Part shown: in pieces, positions 11,901 through 23,900 of the stretch
How the letters are laid out: each line of letters starts with the position of its first letter
How positions within the stretch are numbered: the first letter of the stretch is position 1
Source: Zoroaster sp. YZ-2022
Lineage: Eukaryota > Echinodermata > Asteroidea > Forcipulatida > Zoroasteridae
DNA length: 64,000 nt
Reading direction: 5' to 3'
NCBI GenBank assembly: GCA_029582265.1
Contig: CM055837.1
Location: forward strand, 5,007,148 to 5,071,147
The notes under the pieces: generated by a model
Seen by the model: the letters and a program-made list of their open reading frames with translations, nothing else
What the model was told of the DNA's origin: nothing
Database searches by the model: none
Program-made: the position numbers and the translations under genes

Positions 11901-14900
11901 GCTGAAATTTTTTATCACGGCAGTGATCCATTTTCCACATTAGCATAAATGAAATCTGAATGAATTTTCACCAGTTTCTCGTTAATGACAAAATAAAATG
12001 ACCTGAAACTTTCACACCTTGGTTTGTATACACTTCTTCATTCTTAAAAGTATGGATGCATTTATAGATATTTTACCCCTTAACCAGTAATTCTCTGTGC
12101 AATTCTACCAATAAGATTGAAGGTTGTACTTATAAATCAACCCTAACTTTCCAAAATCCTCCAAAATCCTCTTTGCTAAAGTTAAGAAATTTGAAGGAAT
12201 GAGGTTATTCAGAAATTGCAGTGGTGAAGGATTTTGAAGGATTGAGGGCAGATGTGATTATTTGCTTGGTGGATTATGGAGGATTGAGGTTATCAGGCTA
12301 TTTTTGACACTGGATGAAAATGGAGGATTGAGGTTACATGGTACATGTTGGTCTGTACAAAAAATGATTCTGGAGGATTGAGGTTATTAGGCATACTTGC
12401 CTTCCTTCCTCCATGGTACATGTACATCCATGTTTGTTGTTATGATTGCAAGGGCAGTGCTTGGGTCAGTGGACACTGTTTATGCATGCAGGGAGGGAGG
12501 GTCCCTGGCTCATGTACATGTATTACAAATTAGAAACACGTGTGCATACATGTCATCTGCATACAATGGTAGTGGTCTTTATGCTTGTTTTACTACTGAA
12601 GGATTTTGGAGGATTCAGGTTAAGTGTAAGCAAATGGGCCTAGGGAGTTAGGGTTAATAGTTGGAAGTCACTTTGATCATTGATAAGCTGGGTACCTATC
12701 ATATCATTTGTTCAGTTACAATATCTACTTGAAAAAAGTGTCTAAGATGGTCATAAAATAAGAAGAAATTTTAACATGAGAAAACTTGCTTTTGTCTCTA
12801 GAATGACAATTAATCAAAATAATTTTCACCATGGATGTTTGAGATTTTGAAGAAAAAAATTCCAAAATAAATTACCAAAAAAAAAACCATGACAAAAAAT
12901 ATGACTCACTGTCATCAGAATGACGAAGCTTAATACACTGACCAATACTTATACACCCACCTCATTCCTTCCAAACCATGTGTCACGCCAAGCCCTGCAG
13001 ACCACCAAGAATAATTATATCAGAACCACTGCTCAAATTTCACCCAGTTCCGTTCCATCCTTGGTTTGCACTACATGTACTAATTCATAATTGTTTCATA
13101 CTTCATGGCTTACTACCAGTAGTTTTTTTTTTTTGGCTTCCTGATTCCAGGCAGGAAGGCCAATTTCCCGGATGTAGGGATGATGAAGCCCTACCAACAT
13201 TGAATGCTAATGACCTTTGACCTTGAGACACACTTGGACCATTCATCATTGTTTTATGTAGGATATAGTCTTGACACTGACTATGCGATTCCTGACATTT
13301 CCGTGACCTCGTATTTCTCTCTTGTTATGCACCACCTCTAGAGGGCGCCATTTTCTTATCACATTTAACAGAGGCACATACATACTCAATCCTGATTCTG
13401 GATAACATTACATCTTTGATCATTGGCACATGCTACACATATGTGACCTGCTCTGGCAAAACCCGAAACTTCTCGGCATTTACCATAATGCGTAACAGCC
13501 ATGAAAAGGTCAAAAACTGACCCCTGGGACCAGTTTGAGATTTTCATGTCACCATATAGAGCATTTTCTCTAAATTTTGATGGAAAAAGAAAAATCCTGA
13601 AATGTTGTTGGGAACATTGTGAATTCAGTTTTTGACCTTTTCATGGCTGTTATGCATTATGGTAAATGCCGAGAAGTTTTGGGTTCTGCCAGAGCGGGTC
13701 ACATACACATGTAGGTCAGGCCTGGAATTTCACAGAGGCCATGTCCTCTGTTGCCCTGGTCTTGGCCTTGGTGCCCTGGTCTTGGTCTTGGTCTTGGCCT
13801 TGGTGCCCCCTTACAAATGTTCCCATAGACATTCTGATATTCTAATGGAAGTACCCTTTAGTCACGAAAAGTGGCCTTGTCCCTACAACAATTCAATTCC
13901 AGGTGTGATATGAAGTAGACAGGGTGGGGGCATGAGGACTATAATAGGGGAGGTGTCAGGGTCGAGCAGTCTAGTGCACCGGATGTGCAAGTTGTGGTGG
14001 TAGTAGAATGTGGGTCTGATTCCCGGCCTGACTCTCAGTCGCCCGGTGCTTGTGTCCTTAAGCAAGACACTTGACCATAATTGCTTCGTCCTTCGGATGG
14101 GATATTAAGCTGTAGGTCCTGTGTATTAGGTTATTCAAGTAATGCACGTTTACCCCAGTTTTTCTGGTTCACATAGCAAGCACCCTTGTTTTCAGGTTTT
14201 CTCAGGCTTCCGAGCTAAACTGTGCTTTTGAGGGATCCTTGGTACTTTACCAGAAATTTAAATTAAAAATAATATATCGTTACCCATATTAAGTGATGGA
14301 ACTCCAAGTAAGAATCTATCAAACTAACCCAATTCCACTTTTCAGGATCTCCAGAACTTTAGTTTGGCTGGTACGCATGTGCCTCCACTATATGCAAAAC
14401 CAGCCACAGTACCAACCATTTGACCCAAGGTCGATCCGTTACAAAACAGAAATACCGTACATCTATCTGGCCAATAGTGTCAAACACAAGCACTCCACTT
14501 TAACCCTAACCACCCCTAATCCTTCAAAATCCTCTAAGTGGCACTTTTTTTGGAAAAATTCAGCACTGTTGGAAACTGGTACTTTCACCTCTTCAAATGG
14601 GGTAAAATTACTACCTGGCAAAGAAGTACAGGCCATAAGTGCTGAATATGAAAGTTCAATGAAAATGCATGGTGAATTTTGAAGATAAGGGCATGTTTCC
14701 AAAAGTGCACTTATGGATTTTGGAGGATTCAGGAAGGTTCCTAGTCAGAATACATAGGGGGTTAGGGTTAATGTCATGCATTGAGGCTAAGGCCAGTCTC
14801 TGGTTTCTGGTCCAAGGTTGACTTCAAGATCAGTGCGGTGATGTGCTTTTTTCTTTAGGTAATTTTTTTTTTTTTTTACAGTGATACATGTTTACACGGT

Positions 14901-17900
14901 TATTGAAACCAGACTAAATTTCCCATACGCAAAGTATGGTAGTGAAGAGAAGCACACAAATTTTATTCCAAAAACATGACATTGCAAAAGATGTCATATC
15001 CTGAACCTCTTTGAAAATGAAAAAAAAAAAAAAAAAATGAAAATCACTTACTAATTTCTTCAAACTCCTCCTCTTCTTCTTTCTTGACCTCTTTTTTCTC
15101 TTCTTTCTTGACCTCTTGTTTAGTCTCTTTTCGAGGTTCCTCCTTAGCCTTTGCCTCTGCATTGGTGACTGCCTTGGGTGTAGGGACGGGCACTGCTCTT
15201 TTCAGCGACAACTGGATTCAGAAATATTACTACCAATAAATTGAGGTCTTGCATTTATGGTAATATTTAATTTAATTCTTATATAGCACATTTCACATAA
15301 TGTCCCAATGTGCTTTACAGTATTTCCCTTGGTCACTGGGCCATCATCATTCCTATAATCTTTCTCAGCTCCCTGGGGAGTATACAGCCCATTATGTGCA
15401 ACCTTTTGGCGCTACAGGGCTAATCAAACACAATAAACCATCTCTACCCTCACAGGTACCCATTTATACTCCTGGGTGAAGAGAAGCAATTACAGTAAAG
15501 TGTCTTGCTCAAGGACACAAGTGCCATGGTCGTGGGCAGGATTCAAACCCACAGCCATCAGAACACAAGTCCAATGCACTTAACCGCTCGGCCATGGTAC
15601 CCCATACATGGTACACAACATCAACAACATCAAGGAATGACATTATTGTTTTGTTTAGTCTCATTTTCTCTTGAGCCGATTACAGCAGACTAATTCAAAC
15701 AATATTAAGGGACTAACAGTTTGTTGCGTGGTCTTTACCGCAGGCTAACGACTGGTTTTGGGCGTGGTCATCACCCATGACCACACATGACCCATGACCA
15801 CAAAACCGGTCGTTAACCTGCGGTAAAGACCAAACATCAAACTGTTTTTCCCATTCATAAATGCCCGTATTGATTTCGTTTTCAAAATGTAAAAAAAAAA
15901 AAAATGTTTGTTGAATAAAGCCAAATAGAAATGGGCAAATTCTCATTTTGGGGACACACGAAACACTTCCAAAGTATCCGAGTCAGGCGCGTGATGCATA
16001 TCTTTGTCACTCATTGGTTGAAATCTGCGTTGCGCATCGCCCAAAACAACTGGTGAACAGCAGGCACATATGTGCTGTTCTGATTTTGATAAGCTAGTCT
16101 ATACCATCTGTTAATACACCCCACATGATTACGTTTTGTCCAATCAGATTGTCTAAACTGTCTTGGGCATTTATGAACAGTAGGTATGGTACAGCATCGT
16201 CCTCTTCGCAAATAACACAGACTGGTCCCTGGTCCTGGTCCTGGTCCTGGTCCTGGTCCTGGTCCTGGTCCTGGTCCTGGTCCTGGTCCTGGTCCTAGGT
16301 CCTGGTCCTAGGCCCTTATTCATTTATGATTATATTTTCTTTTTCCATATTTACCCTTTTCTGAGCAAGTTCATTTTGTCCAGCAGATGGGGTATCTTTC
16401 TTAGGATGCTCTGCCGTTGAGTTTGATCCAATTTTCCGTAACTTGACTTCTCCGCCAGCGAAGATGTTACCGAAGCCGACCCCTTTGACCCTGGAGGGCT
16501 TGGGTTTCTCTGCAGGCAGTGGGGGCAGTTCATTTTCTAGGAGCGAGAAGAAAATATTATTATCTTCAAAATGCACTATGCATTTTTGTTGATCTTTCAT
16601 ATTCAACACTTACAGGCTGTACTTCTTGCCAGGTAGTAATTTTGCTAAGGTGAAAGTACCAGTTTCCAACAGTGCTGAATTTTTCCCAAAAAGTGCCCCT
16701 TGGAGGATTTAGCAGGATTTGGGATGGTTAGGGTTAATACGACTTATAAGTTCTATTAATTTCAAGCTTTTACCTTTTGCCTCTGCTCCATCTGTTTTAT
16801 CGGATGATTCTCCCTCCTCGTCCCCCTCTATCACTGCCACAAAGTTTGAGGGGAACATGCCTCGTTTCCCCTTAAGAACACCCTCCCACCAGCCGTCTTC
16901 TGGTTGGCCGGTTATATCGATGACATCATCAACTTGAAGGCCGATCTCATCGTCGTTCACTGGACTGTAGCTGTAGACGACTTTAGCCCGGATCTTTTTC
17001 CTTTTTTCTGCCCCTTCTGTGGTAAAATAATTCATTGCAAACAAATATTTAGCAATTTATGTCAATAATTTAAGTATTTTTCTAAATAGAAAAAAAATCT
17101 TACTGGGATCAGTTTATTCAGGCAAGTGCCTTGGAAAATAAAATTCAATAACTGGCTAGACACCCTGCTCAATGCAACAACATCCATCAGTTGTCCAAGT
17201 GTGAAGCTGCCCTAACCCCCTTCAATAACTGGCTAGACACCCTGCTCAATGCAACTACATCCATCAGTTGTCCAAGTGTGATGCCCGTTGAGTGCAACAA
17301 GATCCATCAGCAAGAACAAATCTTTTGTTCTCTTGCTCACTTCAACAAGATCCAAAAGATTGTTACATTCGTTACATTATGTTGTGTTCAGCATTGTTAG
17401 GGTTATAATATATTTCATGATGACTAGAGTGTTGAAATGAAGGTATTGTTATGGATGGGTTAGCTGCCACAGCCATCCCCACCCATGGTATCGTCAACTC
17501 AGCAAATAACACAAATCGAGACGGTATTTCTTCTGCAACGCCTATAATGCAAGGTGTTTTATTTAAGCTTGGGCAATATTTTTTTTTTTCATTCACGATA
17601 TATCGACAAACATATATCGTGATTTTCAATAATATCGCTATTATTTTTTCATTCATGCATGATTGCTTTAGAGCCGATAACCACAGGTATGTACCCCTCT
17701 ACAAGCGTCACAATACATCGCAAATTCGTTTGCAGAACGTGTATGTACTTCTGAAGTAGTTCGCTTTTGTTTCTCACTACCAAAAGCTGAAAAAAACTGT
17801 TCTAATTTTGTTTCCATGGAATTTCTGACTTGACTCACAAATGTCGATTTTTTTTTAATCGCGATATATTTTTTAATCGCGATTTGCCGATATGCTGATA

Positions 17901-20900
17901 ACTTAAAAAGGTTCTCGATATCATAATCGAATAAAAAAGGTATCGCGATATTCGATATTATCGTGTTATTACCCAAGCTTAGTTTTATTTAAACACAACT
18001 CATAATTCACAGGAACATACTTTTGTTAAACAATAATTGGATGGCTCGGTGGCGCACCTGAAGGACACAGACCACGAGTCGACGGTGCACCTACGTTTTA
18101 TACTGGGTGTTACATAACTACCACCATGGAGGTGTTTCGACCTCCATGCAATAACTAGGTGCACGTAAACACCATGGTTAGTTGAGCATGAAATAATAAT
18201 AATAATAATAATTTATTAGCTTATATCTAGCGCATGCTACATACCAAAATGATCGTATGCGCTTTACATAAGTTTGATTAAAATATGATATAACAGTCTA
18301 AAATTACAATTATAGATAACTATATATAAAATTACGAATTAATTGTCTGTGAACTAAAAATATGCTAGTTTAAAAAACAAAAACAATCAATGGTTACACA
18401 AAACAATCAATGGTTACACAAAATAGTATTGGGTCAGGGTGATGTGTCATCACAGTACGTCACCAAACACATGTACCAATGTTGTATCTTCCCTTTAAGA
18501 TGATGAATGAAATAATAGCTTACCTCTGCGTACTACATCTTGTGGATCACCATTGACTGCAGGAGGGGGGCTTGGGGCTTTGCCTTTGACTGCTGCTGGT
18601 TTATCATTTTTTTTCATGAGCTGAAAAGTAAACAAAAATTGGGTAATTACTTGTTTCCAGAAGGATTTGTAGGGAGTGATTTGTAGGGAGTGATTTGTAG
18701 GGAGTGATTTGTAGGGAGTGATTTGTAGGGAGTGATTTGTAGGGAGTGATTTGTAGGGAGTGATTTGTAGGGAGTGATCTGTAGGAGTAATCTGTACGTA
18801 GTGATCTGTAGGGAGGGATCAGTAGGGAGGGATTAGTAGGGAGGGATTAGTAGGGAGGGATTAGTAGGGAGGGATTAGTAGGGAGGGATTTGTAGGGAAG
18901 GATTTGTAGGGAATTATATGTAACATCAATTAAGGACAACAGGCGAGTAAGGACAACAGGCGAGTAAGGACCACAGGCGAGTAAGGACCACAGGCGAGTA
19001 AGGACCACAGGCGAGTAAGGACCACAGGCGAGTAAGGACCACAGGCGAGTAAGGACCACAGGCGAGTAAGGACCTCGCCTTCGGCTCTGTCCTTTATTGC
19101 CCATGGCCACACCAAAAACCAGTTATTATCCCATGGTAATGACTGTGCGATAGACTTTTCTTCCCTTAACCCTAACCCCTTGGGTATTTTTACTAGAAAG
19201 TATCCTGAATCTACCAAAATCCACCAATTTTGTCACACACAAAATGCTGGTGTCCTGAATCCATCAGAATCCGCCAGTGTAGATATTGGACATATCCTGA
19301 ATCCACCAAAATCCACCACTAAATTTTTGGTGGATTTTGGCGGATTCAGGATACCATGCTCACATGAAAATTTGTATAGTATGTTGCTGCATAGAATCCA
19401 TCAAAATCTAACATATACAGTACATGTAACTATAATCCATCAACCAACATGACCAAGCAGTTAAAAACTATTGAAATCCTGAATCCATCAAAATCCGCCA
19501 CATGCTCAATGTGGAGGTATCCTGAATCCGCCAAAATCTTCCAATACAGGGGGATGGATTTTGATGGATTCAGGGTGGTTAGGGTTAAAGAGTATGTTTA
19601 CATTATACTACATTGTGTGTATTCTGCTTATTTATACAATTACATTATGTATACATACTAGTGCTGGTAGTTACCGGTTAGTTCGCTTACCATTTAACCA
19701 AATTTTTCACGACCAGTTAGGCACCTAAGTTGGCACCTAACGTTCACACAAACTACATGTAGATTGTCGGCAAATGTCTCACTTTTCAGTCAAAAAGCAT
19801 CAATAAACTTCCTGCAATGATTGTTTAATAACCAATGCGGCAAAAAATAAAGTCTAGAACAACAAAATGGGTGAAAAATTCTTCCAAAATTTTTGGTTGT
19901 ATTTTTTAAATATTGTTTTCGGCTAGCCAATTAGCAAGGATTTTGAAGGATTGAGGTTACATGCTACATGCTCTTTGCTAAAGTGAAGGATTTTGAAGGA
20001 TTGAGGTTACATGCTACATGTACATGCTCTTTGCTAAAGTGAAGGATTTTGAAGGATTGAGGTTACATGCTACATGCTCTTTGCTAAAGTGAAGGATTTT
20101 GAAGGATTGAGGTTATTAGGCATATTTGCCTTTCCATGGTACATATACATCCATGTTTGTTGTAGTGATTGCAAGGTCAGTGCTTGGGTCAGTGGACGCT
20201 GTTTATTGCTCCATGCATGCAGGGAGGGTCCCTGGCCATGTACATGTATCACAGATTAGAAACACATGTGTGCATACATGTCATGTGCTTGCTTTACTAC
20301 TGAAGGATTTTGGAGGATTCAGGTTATGTGTAAGCAAATGGGCCTAGGGAGTTAGAAAGGATTCAGGTTATGTGTAAGCAAATGGGCCTAGGGAGTTAGG
20401 AAGGATTCAGGTTATGTGTAAGCAAATGGGCCTAGGGAGTTAGGGTTAATAAACGGTTAGTACAGTGTCAGTCGGTTAACTGGTTAACCGTCCCAACACT
20501 AAAGCCGTGTTCGCATTGGACTTTTTTTGGTTAAGTTTCAGCCACGTCTTGTCAACTTAACAATATTAAGTCCAATGCGGACGGACGGTAATCTTCCGCG
20601 ACTGCTAACTTACCGTGACAAAATTGTCAAGTTAACAGGCCGAATCGAGTAGCGGTAAGTTAACAATGCTAACTTGACAGCGATGAAAAGTCCAATGCGG
20701 ACAGGCTCGTTGCGGTAACTTAACAATGCGTTCACGTGACTTCCTGTGTATTGCTGTGAGTGACCTCTGACATCTGACTTTCGCGCGTAACTGTGTACAG
20801 CAAGCTGCACTCGACTCATGTTTTTTTTACACACTGATCTTCACGCTTTTCTGACAAATTATGGCAGAGTTTATAGATATAGTCACAAATTTAATTGGAC

Positions 20901-23900
20901 CGGGATCCAGAAGTACAAACATGACAAGTAGTATTTCTAGTGCACGTCGTAGAAATGAGGAATGGAGAGCTACTAGGAACAGACGCCGATTGCAGTTTCG
21001 ACGGATTCTGGAGGACCAAGAAAGACGTCAATCCAAGGCTATGCTGAATGTTGCAGTCATTTTGACCGGGTTGTGTGAGTATTTTTACGAGGAATACAGT
21101 CACATTTTTTTGCAGGTTGCACGAGTCTCAAATCAATCATGACAGTAAACTATGGTAGAGCTTCTTTGAATTTTGTTTGGGATGGGTGGGATTTGTTTTA
21201 TGGAAATTCATTTTGATCATTCCTTTTATTTTTCTGCGACATGTTCGAAGAAAAATGAACAATAAATCGAAAAAAGGTACGCTGTTATTTTGTATGGCAC
21301 GAGAGTATGAAATTGACATGACGCGTTTGTCAGAGTTCTCGCTTAAGGTCAGAGCTGCTTCCGGAAAGGTCAATGGAGAGCGCCCTCTAAAGAGCGCCCT
21401 CTCGAGGTTTGCCTTGCCGAGCAGTTAAGTTACCGCGCCTCGAAATAATCCAAGTGCGGACATTGATAACTTAACAGGAAGGAATGTTGACAATCATCTG
21501 CGGTAAGTTACCGCAGAATTTAGTCCAATGCGAACACGGCTTAATACATACTGTACATTTATATGCAAGTACTTAATGTACTTGTACACCACTCGTGTGC
21601 ATGAGTAGGCACATACAAGTCCAGAGTACATGAATGTACATACATGCATATAGCCAATTCACTCCCCCCCCCCCCCCCCACCTACACACATGGTTAAGGA
21701 CATCCTGTGCTGTCAGACAAATGACCTCCATTGGCCTCTTTCAGCACACTGAAGGAAATACACAGTACATGGCAAACCAACACACCTGTGTTAACTCCAT
21801 ATAGGACTACACATTATATCAGACCATGGATCCTTTGAGATCAGACCGAGAGGAAATAAAACAGCTAGCTATAACATGTACCAGGGGAAACCCCATGTCT
21901 TACCAAGGGATGGTCTACATTGCTACATGTATACATGTAGGGACCTGTAATTTCTTTAGCCATTTATAAATGTTCATGTCAGAGACATCTTACATGTATA
22001 ATATTTCGACTGGATGGCCCTGTTTGTTTGTACAGTCTCAATTTGAGGCACGGCTGTGCACCCTTTTAGGCATATTTCATTTTCAGGATGCCATTTTAAT
22101 CCTGAGAATTAACACAGACAAACAAAATGTAAAAAAAAAATTTTAAAGACTGTTTGCGGTGACACATGTGAACAATTCTCTTTTGAGTAGTAATAAGTTC
22201 TGAAAAGAACTCAACATTTCAATCAGTATGCTCTTGAGGGTCTTCAGGAGAAAAAAAAAAAAAAAAAAAAAGCGTGTCACCGCGCCGATTTTGAAACTGA
22301 CCTATGACCAGAAACAGGAGACATTTTTTGGGGCCTTACTCACCTCAACAAAATTGTCTGGGAACAAGCCTCGTTGACCCATGAGGTCACCTTCCCACCA
22401 TCCATCCTCCATCATGTTGATGTTTGTGATTATTTGACCTTCCTTGAGGGTCAGCTCATCATCCTGTGTTGCCTCATAGTCAAATGTCACTACAGCCTCC
22501 GCTGTGGATAAGGTCAAAAGTCAAAGGTCGATGTTATCAACTTTTCAATTGAATACAGTTCATGAATATGGATGAGTCAAGTGTCATTAGTACATCCTCT
22601 GCTGTGGAAAGGTCAAAGGCTAAAGTGTTAACTTGTATGTGTTAAAGCCAGAATACAGATTTGGCATAAATAGTTTCAGCTTTAATTGTGTTATTAACAA
22701 GAAAATGGTAAATATTGCATTCACATTGTATTCATTCTAACTTTGAATTTGTGTATGGAAGAAGAGAATTCAATTGATTAATAAATTATGACAGCACTTC
22801 ACCTAGAAATATTTCAAGGGATGTTCTTAAACCATCATCAACTTTACACCAAGTAGGTTTCATGTAAATTTGTGATCACATATATGTTTTTAATCAACAA
22901 ATATCTGAAGTATACATTCAGTAAATATTCAGCAGTTTACTTTTTAATCAACAGCACTGTGGAAGACTTTGGCATGCCACTGCAGCCACCTGTTAGTTTT
23001 TGCTTAAACATTTGCTTGCCAAATTGGTTGTTACTACTGTCTATGTGAAGCAGCACTGTGAGTGAGTTGATTTAGGAAAACACCTACGTTTGTCATATCC
23101 AGCAAAGCAAGAACTCTACAACTGATTCTAATCAATGTCAACAAATAATTGTTACATACATGTAGCTTTATTTGCTTCCTCCATGGTTAGAGCATACATT
23201 TTTGTTGCATGATTACATACATTGTACATACCTGTGTACAGACAAGGTGTGTTCTATTGATAATACATGTAACTAAAAATAATAAAAGAGACCAATGGAA
23301 CCAAACTAAACTAAAATAGAACACAAAAGTAAGTACTCTAGTTGAAGTGGAAGTATAAGTACATACTTGAAATCTGCATTTATGTGTATGTACACGTACA
23401 ACCAATGTATTGATTGTAGTTGTTCATGTTGCGTTTTCACTGACACTAGAAATGCATACTTCATGTGTATCATTCTAGACATACACTGAAGCATAAGGGT
23501 CATTAAAACCCTAACTCCTCTTAGCATTTTTCCTAAGAACCATCCCAAACCCGCCAAAATCCATCAACATGCAGTATAAAGATGCCCCCCCCCCTCAAAA
23601 AAAAAAAAGTCTCTGGTTTCTGGTCATTGGTTGGCTTCAAAATCGGTGCGGTGACACGCTTTTTTCTCTTTTTTTTGGCCATCTTTTTTTTGCCAACAGG
23701 GAAATATGTGATACATTGTATGCGCGAGGACCAAATTTTCTATATACAAAGTATGGTGGCTAAGAGAGGCCTCACAAACCCCAATGTGAAAAAGTCGTTT
23801 AAAGCACAGCATGGCAGAATTCCAATCGATACAACAATTTTGGCTGCAATTGGACATTGATTCATAGCACAAAAAAAAGCAAATTAAAAATGCAGATGCG

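Larger units (their letters stand above)
5577..15051 (-). other. Adaptor intron 6 (repeat-filled)
   Basis: A 9.5-kb intron between exons 6 and 7. It contains a LINE tail, an AAGATGG-family MITE, a mariner-like palindrome, a foldback with a nested insertion, a hAT-like element, four SINE copies, three TTAA/telomere-like elements, a large foldback and a tandem duplication. I see no further exon in it. Confidence 0.75.

Noticed and set aside
12345..12651. Overlapping ORFs of 60-85 codons
   Set aside because: The same ORFs recur in the other F-family copies near 20074 and 32207, so they are parts of a mobile element with no coding signal.
18655..19080. CRISPR-like array
   Set aside because: Direct tandem units with no unique spacers in animal DNA; they are minisatellites.
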